From the NCBI GenBank assembly GCA_024449915.1, contig JAMZAV010001852.1:47676-111675 (forward strand): a DNA stretch of 64,000 bases, written 5' to 3'. Numbering within the stretch: the stretch's first letter is position 1; each line of letters begins with the position of its first letter. Source of the stretch: Sweltsa coloradensis. Taxonomy: Eukaryota > Arthropoda > Insecta > Plecoptera > Chloroperlidae. Position numbers and translations under genes: made by a program. Below are positions 10,194 through 19,529 of this stretch, in pieces. The notes below the pieces were generated by a model. It was not told where the DNA came from and ran no database searches. It was given only the letters and a program-made list of their open reading frames with translations.

Positions 10194-10949
10194 TTGGATG
10201 AGCGAAGCGAAGTCTTCAATTTCACTGACCCCCCAAAAAAATTGGCTCCGGTTTTTTTTTTTTCTGTCTGTTTTGTTTGCTCGCTCTCTACCGGGAAAAC
10301 GGCATAGCCGTTCTTGATAAAAATTTGGGAGGGGACCTTCGAAATCTCTGAACTTAGAGTGGGGGCCTGCATTGTTTTTTGGGGACAATCGAAGAAATAT
10401 TTCTCATGAATATCGTACTTTAAAGTTTTTTTTTCGATTTTTTGTTCGATATTTTTTGCCATTTGGGCCAATTCTGACCAAACGGGGGGGCAACACCGTT
10501 CATATTATACATGTACATTAAGGTTATGGTGTTGTAGTACATTTTGAAAGAAAAAGTTGAAAAAAGTTAGCCACAATCTATAGAAATAAAGCTTTTAATA
10601 AGTTTTTGGATTTATTTTGCGATATTTTCGTGCCATTTGTGCCAATTCTGACCAAACGGGTGGGGCTACAACGTTCATATTGTACTTGAACATTAAGGTT
10701 ATGGTGATTTAGTACCTTTTGAAAGAAAAAGTTGAAAAAGTTAGCCAGAATCCATAGAAATAAAGCTTTTAATATAAGTTTTTACGGTAAATAATACCAA
10801 TTGACAAGTAACAATAGAAACTTGACAACAATCACCTACAATGCGTAGGCAGCAAAACAAAGCACTTGCAAAAGTAAAGATATCCAAAGCAAACTAAAAA
10901 ACTTACAAAAAGCTCATCCATCAACGCGGCGGGACTTTAGCGTTTTTAG
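10194..10949 (+). mobile_element. Helentron-like element, interior type B, complete
   Basis: 5' end TTGGATGAGCGAAGCGAAGT; 3' end GCTCATCCATCAACGCGGCG, GGACTTTAGCGTTTTTAG (CCTAG reduced to TTAG). The subterminal CTCATCCA is the inverse of the 5' TGGATGAG, giving an asymmetric inverted repeat, and AACGC/GCGTT is the 3' hairpin. Two B monomers lie near 10470-10640 and 10640-10800. Both flanks are (ATT)n, so it was inserted into a microsatellite or the tract grew at its ends. Confidence 0.8.
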
Positions 10950-10962
10950 TTTATTATTATTA

Positions 10963-11023
<61 letters not shown>
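10950..11023 (+). repeat. (ATT)n microsatellite between two Helentron-like elements
   Basis: About 74 bp, nearly pure in its second half. It separates the 3' end of the B element from the 5' end of the A element. Confidence 0.9.
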
Positions 11024-11024
<1 letters not shown>

Positions 11025-11791
11025 TGGATGAGCGTAGCGAGCGTAGCGAGCGAAGCGAAGATTCCATTTCACTACACTGGAGAAAAAAATCCGGAATGTT
11101 TTTTTTTTCATTTTTTTTCTGTATTTTTGTGTGACTGTTAACACGATTCCGGCTAAACCGATACCGATTGCGATGAAATTTTATGGAGGCCTTCGAATCT
11201 CTGAACTAAGAACTGCCACGTTTGAGCGCAATCGAAAAATTATTTCTCATGAAAAAACGCAAATTTTACGATTTTTTTTTCGATTTTTAAAAAATTTCTT
11301 CGACTTATAACTCCTACATGCTTTATCCAATTGTAATGATTTTTTCACAGAAACCCTTTAAATTTTATGAATTGATATATTTGTGTGAAATTTGAGGGGT
11401 AATCAAATAATTATTTCTCATGAAAAAAACAATTTTTTCGATTTTTTTAATTTCTTCCTTATAACACCTACCCTGCTTTATCCGATTATAATGATTTTTT
11501 CACAGAACCTTAATTTTAAGAATTAATATATTCGTGTAAAATTTGTGCGGTAATCGAATAATTATTTCTTATGAAAATTTCAATATTACGATTTTTTCCT
11601 TTTTTTTAAATTAACGATTAATTAAAAAAAAAAATTAATTTTTTATTTAATTTGATTTAATTAAAAAAAAATTTCAACAAAGTTCTGATTTTTTTTCACA
11701 GAACAACAGAAAATCCGCAAAACACATGGCAGCTCAATTCACCAATTACGCTCATCCAACAACGCGGCCCGGGGCTTAAGCGTTTTCCTAG
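11024..11791 (+). mobile_element. Helentron-like element, interior type A, complete
   Basis: 5' end TTGGATGAGCGTAGCGAGCG, with GTAGCGAGC duplicated; 3' end GCTCATCCAACAACGCGGCC, CGGGGCTTAAGCGTTTTCCT, AG, then T of a TTA tract. The interior has about three monomers of roughly 160 bp (GCTTTATCCGAT, AATCATT-type phrases). The conserved core is near 11130-11180 (TTAACACGATTCCGGCTAAA). About 768 bp, non-coding. It is the clearest complete type A copy in plus orientation. Confidence 0.82.
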
Positions 11792-12212
11792 TTATTATTA
11801 TTATTATTATTTTTACGGCTGAATGTACGAATATCCACTGCCTTGATTATCACCTTGCTTAAAATCCCCTTTTTGGTGTTTGGATTATGCTAACCACTTG
11901 TTTGAGGCCCCAGCACATCTAGGTGCCCGTTAGGGCGCCGCAGACAAGCTGCGGTGCGTTACACACTCAGGCACCTTATACAGCAAGCAGAGTTGGGGAG
12001 ATTTCGAGGTGTCACCCAGCCGTCATGAAACGTGATGTGAACTTGAAAAACTATCAAAATCGAGGGGATTTAGGTGTCCGACAACACATGCCAAATTTGG
12101 TTGGGGCACGAGCTTTTTCCTTCTTGGTGAAAAAAAGACTTGAAAAAATGCTCAAAATTAGTTTACTACTGGCTACTACTACTACTATCTAATTCGTCAG
12201 TTTTCTTAGCCC
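11792..12212. other. Short (ATT)n, then unassigned sequence
   Basis: TTATTATTATTATTATT follows the element to about 11812. The remaining 400 bp is clean and of higher GC content; an 89-codon open stretch (11923-12192) has no recognisable domain. Confidence 0.35.
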
Positions 12213-12552
12213 AGCGATTCAGACCAAACGGGTGGGGCTACAACGTTTTATATTTACATGGACATTAAGATAATAGTGATGTAATTCCCTTTGAAAGAAA
12301 AAGTTTAAAAAATTTACTGGAAGGCTTCCAAATAAAGGTTTTAAAATAAGCCTTAAAACAGGCATACAATCAACAAGTAACTATAGTTACGTGACAATAA
12401 ATTGCCTACATTGTTTACAAAAAGCAAGTCTTTGGACCACTATATTTTTTCATTCTATTGTTAATTGGTAATACCATAGCAATTAAATCGACTGATAAAA
12501 TTATTATATATTTAACTAATAATTTTGCAATGAAACTTGAAAAAGTAATGAG
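12213..12552 (+). mobile_element. Helentron-like type B fragment
   Basis: Begins within a B monomer (CAGACCAAACGGGTGGGGCT) and continues to the 3' third (AAAAAGTAATGAGATCCCAC). It lacks both ends and leads straight into the inverted repeat that starts at 12553, whose arms look derived from the same 3' third. Confidence 0.55.
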
Positions 12553-13609
12553 ATCCCACACATAACAAAAACTTGTAAAAATACAGCCAAACCTTACACA
12601 CTCAAAAGAAATGAGATCTAAAAAAAAGGGCCAAGCTCATCTACCCTTCCACATTTGCGCATTCTTAATTCATAAACGTACAGTGTCCCGTAACAACATC
12701 CTTGAAAAGCTTGGCAAAATAGAATTTGCATGACCATTACATTAAAATTAATTAGAGAAAAAGAATTTGGATTAACTATTACGTTTAAATTTATAGTTGG
12801 AAATTCTATTTTGCCAAGCTATTCAATGATGTTGTTACGGGACACTGTACGTTTATGAACTAGGAAAACGCTTAAGTCCCGCCGCGTTGATGGATGAGCG
12901 TAATTTTTTTTTAAACGAAAAATGCGTAAAATTGTGATTTTTTTAAAAGATCATTTTTCGATTACGCTCAAATTTTACACGAATATATTAACTCATAAAA
13001 TTAAAGTTCTGTGAAAAAATCATTACAATCGGATAAAGCATGTAGGTTTTATTCGTCGAAGAAATGTTAAAAATTGAAAAAAATCGTAAAATTGCGATTA
13101 TCATGAGAAATGATTTTTCGATTGCGCTCAAATTTCACACGAATATATTAATTCATAAAATTAAGGTTATGTGAAAAAATCATTACAATCGGATAAAGCA
13201 TGTAGATGTTATATGTCGAAGAATTTTTTTAAAAATCGAAAAAAAAAGTAAAATTGCGATTTTCATGAGAAATAATTTTTTGATCGGATTTTCCTCCCGT
13301 GCAGTTCTTCGTTCAGAGATTTCACAGACCTCCATAAAATTTCATCGCAATTGGAGTATTGGTTTAGCCGGAATCGTGTTCACAGACACACAAAAATACA
13401 AAAAAAAGAAAAAAAAACATTCCGGATTTTTTTCTCCAGTGTAGTGAAATGGAATCTTCGCTTCGCTCGCTACGCTCGCTACGCTCATCCAATTAAGAAT
13501 GCGCAAATGTGGAAGGGTAGATGAGCTTGGCCCTTTTTTTTAGACCTCATTTCTTTTGAGTGTGTAAGGTTTGGCTGCTATTTTCACAAGTTTTTGTTAT
13601 GTGTGGGAT
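12553..13609. repeat. Inverted repeat (arms about 175 bp), right arm split by an inserted element
   Basis: The left arm is 12553-12727. The right arm is 12801-12859 plus 13493-13609. Matching phrases are AACGTACAGTGTCCCGTAAC (left) and GTTACGGGACACTGTACGTT (right), CTTGGCAAAATAGAATTT and its inverse, and GGGCCAAGCTCATCTACCCT and its inverse. The spacer is about 73 bp. The insert at 12860-13492 falls at TTCTTAA/TTCATAA, which is intact in the left arm. Confidence 0.85.
12860..13492 (-). mobile_element. Helentron-like element, interior type A, with proven empty site
   Basis: Minus-strand 5' end TTGGATGAGCGTAGCGAGCG (13492) and 3' end CATCCATCAACGCGGCGGGA, CTTAAGCGTTTTCCTAG (12860). The interior has monomers with a 160-bp period (CATTACAATCGGATAAAGCA at 13021 and 13181), and the core is near 13350-13395. 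The host inverted-repeat arm reads TTCTTAATTCATAAAC without it, so the element spans exactly 633 bp with no target duplication beyond an ambiguous TT. Helitrons and Helentrons insert this way, without duplicating the target. Confidence 0.85.
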
Positions 13610-13619
13610 TCAACTTATC

Positions 13620-13929
13620 TTGAATACAGTCCCGATCCCACACGTTACTAAAAAACACTATTTAATGTGGCTTTACATTCTTTTATATTTCTAGACGATT
13701 CAGATCCTTCTACGTACTTAAAACTCAATCTAAAGTTTGACGTTTCTCCGTTTATTACCCTTGTGTTTACTTCACTTGTAAATGACGTCACCGACATTTA
13801 AACAAAAACCATGGTCATTAAATTAAAAATGCTATGGCGATTCTGCCTTTTTCTAATTTATTATTTCTTGTACGTTCGAATCAAATTGCATTTTACTGAA
13901 AATATTAATTGCATCCAGAGGACTGGTAC
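13620..13929. other. No recognised feature
   Basis: Clean sequence with no repeat or coding signal I can identify. Confidence 0.35.
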
Positions 13930-14072
13930 CAGATGTCTGTTTAAACTTTCAGCGCAATCTGGTTAGTGGTTCGGCCGTTCTGCTTTAGGAGCGAACTCAC
14001 AGACAAATTCGGAACAGACAGTCTCATTTATGTTGGATGGTAAGACTCGGTCTCTGCGCTCCCTCGTCTCAT
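13930..14072 (-). repeat. Dispersed repeat family D, copy 1
   Basis: The minus strand starts ATGAGACGAGGGAGCGCAGA and continues GACTCTGTCTGTT-like sequence, GTGAGTTCGCTCC and CGGCCGAACCACTAACCAGA. It matches 47023-47165 in opposite window orientation (ATGAGACGAGGGAG, CGAGTCTTAC/TGAGTCTTAC, AACATAAA). Its inner part resembles the core shared by element types A, B and C. The far end is not defined. Confidence 0.55.
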
Positions 14073-14074
14073 AA

Positions 14075-14487
14075 TAAAAAAATCGTGTTTAGAGTCTACC
14101 CACTCATACACATAGCTGATATACAGCGAAGACTGGGGAACATTAAACTGTAAGCCGACCAAGCCAACCCTGTAGGCGCTAACACAATCGACGACCGAAC
14201 AATGAAAAAATGGAGACCGGCATATTTAAGTAGGAAATATTGATCAATCAAGCGGGACACAACTCGGGACAGCGCCTGAATCAACAAGGCTAGGCCTAAT
14301 TCGGAACAATCTTATAATGTAATATGTGCCTCGTTGCTAGTACGCTTCGAAAGCGACATTTTACATATTCCTATGCCAAGAACTGATTGACCTTAGTCCA
14401 AATAAGAAATTTAAAAAACTTTAGCCTTCAGCGGGCATCAAACTCTGGACTTTCGGAGCCTCTAACCACACGACCAACGAGCACACA
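14075..14487 (-). mobile_element. tRNA-derived SINE, diverged copy
   Basis: Same family as 7200-7633. The tail side begins GTTTAGAGTCTACCCACTCA (about 14090) and the head ends near GACCAACGAGC (14485). The B-box region is degraded (GATGCCCGC in place of GATTCCCGC) and the glycine-like arm is partly deleted, so this copy is probably inactive. Confidence 0.7.
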
Positions 14488-15511
14488 AATGAACATATCC
14501 ATAGCAGGTATATACGTTGTTGGCTATCACGAACCCTATTCTATAGAGTGGGACACAACCAAACATGTGGTGAACCGTGAACTACTTATCGTAGTCGCGA
14601 CCCGTGCATACCATTCAGTCTGTATCCACAGGCCGCTTGGATAGTTCGTGAGAAAGATAACGATGCCGTGGAACAGTCGTAGAATTGACCCAGAATATTC
14701 CTCTGCGATCGTTAATACGAGGCTAGGAAAGAGGCAAAACACTCCCGAAAACAAGAGGGTTCTCGTGTTACTCGTCGTTCGGGAACCCCACCCAAGGGCC
14801 ATCCTCCTCACCGACGTCCTATCCTCGACGATGGACATGAGTATTATTATTATATTTAGTCCCCTTCCCCGCTTGTCCTTCATTTTGTTCTGTGGCTGAG
14901 TCCCTACCAACCCTCATCCTCTAAGCTAGGCTATATGTGCCTCTTTATGCATTAATTTTGAGGCTCTCTTCAAACCAAATAAACTCAAAATGTAAGTTCA
15001 CGAAGTGGCTTTGTCTGTCGCACGCCGAGCTCATCTTCGGTAAACTAATAAGCATATGCGTTGCTCTTGAGAGTCGCGATCTAACTAATGGGATGGCTTG
15101 CAGATTGGGTCTGTGGGGAATATCGGCGTGATGACAAAGAGCGTGTCATAAAGCATACATGCAGGATAACATGGATAGAAAGGAGTGTTCATTTATGTAC
15201 AACCCCCCCGACGAGAACAAAAGGTCAATGTTTCAGACTCGCCTTTGTCTGTACGGAGCGGAACTTCCGAAAGGCGTCGTCCTTTACTCGCTTCGAGCCG
15301 TTTTCATGTTTATTTCTACGGCGTCGGCGTTCGCGTTTGTCGAAAATACAACACGGCCCCGGAGGCGAAGTCAAATTTGTATTATATGTGCTTTACACGT
15401 TCCTAACGGCATCGGTCTTCTGTATTGGAAGTCCTTATTATCGAGATGCAGTTTCATATTAAAGATGCAAAGTTTTTTGGCACAATAGACAGCCCTTACT
15501 GCTTCTCTCAG
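14488..15511. other. Unassigned, higher-complexity sequence
   Basis: Clean, GC-balanced, apparently unique. Several open stretches overlap (for example 15088-15462 plus and 14536-14910 minus) but none shows a domain I recognise, and overlapping frames on both strands argue against any one being coding. It could be intron or flank of the candidate exon at 15512. Confidence 0.4.
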
Positions 15512-15583
15512 GCACGGATCGAGAAATATCACATGATGATGGAGACGTTCCACTGGTTGCAGCAGAGCGACTCATGGCTTTAG
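15512..15583 (+). CDS. Candidate terminal exon of an unknown gene
   Basis: A pyrimidine-rich tract ends in CTGCTTCTCTCAG (to 15511), a good splice-acceptor shape. It is followed by 23 open codons and TAG. The encoded end reads ARIEKYHMMMETFHWLQQ, then SDSWL, and has the mixed, non-repetitive composition of real protein. I do not recognise the family. The sequence is clean and lies in one of the few non-repetitive stretches. No upstream exon with a matching donor could be picked out, so this rests on the acceptor and composition alone. It could equally be chance. Confidence 0.3.
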   Translation, partial: ARIEKYHMMMETFHWLQQSDSWL

Positions 15584-15914
15584 TCGCGCCATGCATAACT
15601 TAAACTTGATCTGTGTGACCTACACCTATGTATTTAACTTAGTTACTTCCTTTTGTTAGGCTTTCATCCCAACCATATCGTTCCAAATCAACCATTCGAT
15701 AGATTGCATTGTGCAATGCCATATATTTTCTCTTTCTTGTGTGCATCTCATTATTTTTTCACTTTTAACTCTTAAGATCTCCGTTGAAGTTTCTGCTTTT
15801 TTCATTAAAATTTAAATCTTCACTACGGTATCTTAAAAATAAATCGAAACTAGACGTTGTTTTCTATACCTTACGAATGTTTTGCCTTTTTTCATTAAAA
15901 TTAATCTTCACTAC
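15584..15914. other. No recognised feature; repeated phrase near its end
   Basis: If 15512-15583 is a last exon, this would include its 3' untranslated region. The phrase GTTGTTTTCTATACCTT occurs near 15856 and again near 16597. Otherwise nothing is identifiable. Confidence 0.3.
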
Positions 15915-16660
15915 CGGTTATTTTTAAAAGGGGGTATTTAACCGCTAAAACTCAAAAAAAAATATTTCATTCAGACTAACCAGTAATGAATTTACAAAGT
16001 AACAGAAAATTATTGGCGCCCCATGAGCCCCCAAAAATTTGTCAAACATGAAATTTTTCGGGGCTTGGCCCCAATCGGAAAAAATCTCCCATAAGCAATA
16101 ACATGGGGACGATCTTTATGCCCGTGACCTTGGAGGATTTTGATCCAAAAAAATATTGGCCATTATTGACGTACTCGACAGCCTTTTCTGTAAATTTTCT
16201 ATATTTTGGTTTTGTAATTTGGGCAAGTAGTTCCGGTCAAAATATGCTGATTACCAAGATCGGGTGTGATTTTGGAATGCATATTTTTGCCCTGTTTGAG
16301 GGTATATTTGGGCACAGTTTCAAGACACGATGTTATGAAGGGGCTTTTTGGTTGGTACTATGCTCTAGTGTCTATTTTGGTCAAAAAAAGAAGCAGGTTA
16401 AAGCCGATTTAGAAAATTTTCCAAAACACCAATTTTCGCCAAAATTTCTGGATCCAAAAAATTAAAAAATCATGTTAAACCCACAGTTCATGATATAATT
16501 TTTTTAAAAAACGGTCATTAAGTGTAGTATTGTGCTAAAGATCACGTTGGTAAAAAATAATTTTTGGGTTTTTTAGCCCCTTTAAAAAAATCGAAATCGT
16601 TGTTTTCTATACCTTTACATTGCATTGGGAGAGATATTCGTTGTGATTTGGTGCTAAAAT

Positions 16661-17152
16661 AAAATAAAAAAAAAATAATTGTATTTAGAGTCTACCCACT
16701 CAGTTAAAATAACTGATTTTCAGTGGGGGACTTTAAATACAAAGCGGACTAAGCCAACCCTGTAGGCCCCGCGCAATCGGCGAGTGAGCGATAACCAACC
16801 AAAGATCGTTTTTTTTGATAGGAAATATAGCAATCGTGGATGGACAGTGCGAACACCCGCGAATCAACGCCCAGAATCAACAAGGGCCGATTCAGCACAA
16901 CTCTGAATTTATTGTGCTTCATTGCTAGGACGGCTCCAAAGTCACCGTTCACAAAATCCTAAGACACGAACTGATGGACTTAAGTCCAAATCAGAATTTT
17001 AAAAAAACTTCTGACTATGGCGGGAATCCGAACCCTGGACCTTCTGCCCTTGGAAGCAGAACGCTAACAACAAGACCAACGAGCCACACAACAAGACCAA
17101 CGAGCCACACAAAGACCAACGAGCCACACAAAGACCAACGAGCCACACGAAG
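16661..17152 (-). mobile_element. tRNA-derived SINE with duplicated 5' edge
   Basis: Same family as 7200-7633: tail side ATTTAGAGTCTACCCACTCA; head with GGGTTCGGATTCCCG (B box with one inserted base) and TTCTGCTTCCAAGGGCAGAA. Beyond the head start (about 17090), the phrase GACCAACGAGCCACAC recurs three more times to about 17152. This is a short tandem duplication of the promoter-proximal edge. It lies in the loop of IR1. Confidence 0.8.
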
Positions 17153-17250
17153 ACTATATACTATATACTATATATATAGTATATATAGTATATATTTTAC
17201 ACATCGCGATTGTTATATATATTATAGTATGTATATATATACTATATACT
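17153..17250. repeat. AT-dinucleotide palindrome
   Basis: ACTATATACTATATACTATA followed by TATATAGTATATATAGTATA is nearly self-complementary; further TATA-rich sequence follows to 17250. TTTTACACATCGCGATT occurs here (about 17203) and again near 18175. Confidence 0.75.
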
Positions 17251-18354
17251 CCTAGCTTGCTAGGCGACCTGTTTATCCCCTTCACTTCCCGCACCTTCGT
17301 GCACCTCGATAACAATAATTGTGCTAATTGAGGTTTTTAATTTGCACTAAATTTACATACATAATTATATTGGTGTTGACGACAGGCATCTCAGGGGCCT
17401 TTCTATAAAACATTCGCGTGAAGTTTTCAAAATATGTTTTGGAAGTAATAGGGGTAATTTTTATATAACTTGTGGGATGTATATTGTAGGCACTAGGCAT
17501 AATTTAATTTTCAATTCCGCAGGCCTGCATGTTAGATTAGCACATTCGCTGGGCCCCTTTTAAAATCCTTACTACTGTACACTTCTCTTTCCCTTTTCTT
17601 TAAAATAACTTAATTTAAGGCTATTGTACCACATCTGGCCGATAATTGAAAAGTTGAAGAAACATGGCTGAAAAGTTTTCTGAAAGAAAGAGGGCCTTAC
17701 TGAAAACAGATTTTTTTTTGGGGGGGGGAAACATAACCTCCTTCGGCCTTTAAAAGTCTTTTTTTGACAATAGTGTAGCTAGTACGCCATTTGCAAAATT
17801 TAAAAATTTTGTGAATCTTTTTTTGGGATATTGTTTTTTAAAACCCCTTTCCCTAAAAACTTCAACGAAAAGGGAAAAAATGGGTTTCTGAAAAAAACAT
17901 TTGGTGTACGATTTTTTTGTCAAACGGTAAAAAAAAGAGTTTTTAAGGGCCCGCTCCCCCCTTTGGGCCAAGTTTATAGTTGTATTTTGTGTACATTTAG
18001 AGCGCGGCAAGACCTATGCATTTATTTAGTAAGAAGATAAAAAACCAAGGGTAAAAAAAAATTTTGCAAGAATAATTCCAAAAGAACACTGCATAAATCG
18101 TTAAAATTTCATATTTTTGTGAGGGGGTAAGTGTTTTAAAAATCCGAATTTAGTCACCCGTAAAATTTAGATATTTTACACATCGCGATTTTTTTTCATA
18201 AAAAATTCTGTTTCAATTTTCCCTTTAAACCACACCAAAAACTAAACGACCTGCCTCGATTGTTTGTTAATAGAAAAATCCCAAAATACTTTTTCCCATG
18301 ACGTAATTTGGTTGAAAACACGTGGGGGGAAACAAAATTTGGGTCAGCCCCGTG
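17251..18354. other. Loop of IR1, no recognised gene
   Basis: Quality falls from about 17700 on (long T and G runs). Open stretches on both strands at 17750-18040 are in low-quality sequence and carry no domain. Confidence 0.35.
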
Positions 18355-19227
18355 TACTTTTAAAGCGGCTTTAAAGGGGCTAAAAAGTCAAAATATTATT
18401 TTTTTAACCATGATCTGAGCAAAATTTACTCCACTTAAAGGACATTTTAAAAAAAATTATATCTTGTAACTGTGTTTTTTCCCACGAATTTTTCAATTTT
18501 TTGATCCAGAAATGTGAAAAAAATTGGTTTTTTTTGGAAAATTTCTTAAATCGGTTTTAAAACCCCCTTCTTTTTTGGGTTTCCAAAATAGATAAATAGA
18601 GCATAATTTCCCAAACTAAAATGGGCCATTTTTTTACATTTGAATCTTGAAAAATGTGCTTTAAAAATATACCCCCCAAATGCAAAAATAGCATCTCAAA
18701 AAACACCCCCCCATCTTTTGTAATCAGGGGGTATTTTGACCCAACCACTTGCCCAAATTACAAAACAAAAATATAAAGAAAATTTTCAGAAAAGGCTTGA
18801 TAGAGTACGTCAATAATGGCCAATATTTTTTTTTTGGGTCAAAATCCCCCAAGGTCACGGTTTCTAAAAATCCCTCCCCATGTTTTTTTCATGGGAGGGT
18901 TTTTGCCGATGGGACCTAGTCCCAAAAATGTCAGTTTGGACAATTTTTTTGGGGAGGTCATGGTGGCCCCAATAATTTTTTTGTTAATTGCTTTAACATT
19001 TTCTAGTTAGCCTGAATGAAATATATTTTTTTAGTTTTGCGCTTAAATAACCCCTTTTAAAAACCAAACATTTTTTTGAGGTAGAAAAAAAATTTCGATG
19101 TGAACGAAAAAATTACATGCATGATCCAAAAGAACCCTGGGATTTGTAGGGGGCGTAAATGTTTTAAAAGGGAAGTTTTTAATTTTAAATTTTTTTTATA
19201 AATTTTTTTTTTAATTTTTTAAATTTT

Positions 19228-19232
19228 TTTTT

Positions 19233-19286
<54 letters not shown>
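19228..19286 (+). repeat. Poly(T) run of about 59 bases
   Basis: Uninterrupted T run set in wider T-rich sequence, between IR1 and IR2. Its length is probably inflated by sequencing error. Confidence 0.7.
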
Positions 19287-19529
19287 CTTTTTTTCTCTTT
19301 TTTTTTTAAATTTTAATTTAATTTTATTTAAGTTTTCTTTCAAAGTTTATTTTCCCAAGGGGAGAAAACCCGGAGTTGGGTCTGCCCCTCCCACCCCTTT
19401 GTGAGTGAACCTTTGGGGGGGGGGGGGAACGTGTCATCCTAATTAATCCGGCCCTTTTAGTTTAAACTGGGGTTTTGGGGGCCCAAAAGGTGGGCCCTTT
19501 TAGTTTGGGGGATTAACCACGTTTAAACC

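Larger units (their letters stand above)
15915..19080. repeat. Large inverted repeat IR1 (arms about 0.7 kb, loop about 1.8 kb)
   Basis: Left arm about 15915-16585, right arm about 18355-19080. Matching phrases include GACGTACTCGACAGCCTTTT (left) against AAAAGGCTTGATAGAGTACG (right), and CCTTGGAGGATTTTGATCC against GGGTCAAAATCCCCCAAGG. The left arm is clean; the right arm has swollen homopolymers. A 120-codon open frame in the left arm (16103-16465) is not kept in the right arm and has no recognisable domain. The loop contains a SINE copy and an AT-dinucleotide palindrome. Confidence 0.8.

Noticed and set aside
14536..15488. Overlapping open frames of 73-124 codons
   Set aside because: Frames overlap on both strands and none shows a domain or convincing splice signals, so I list the region as unassigned.
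16103..16465. 120-codon open frame with a plausible mixed composition
   Set aside because: It lies in one arm of IR1, the other arm does not keep the frame, there is no recognisable domain, and no splice or promoter context.
17153..17250. Origin-like or promoter-like TATA cluster
   Set aside because: A TATA dinucleotide palindrome beside a SINE is adequately explained as a simple repeat; nothing links it to transcription or replication.
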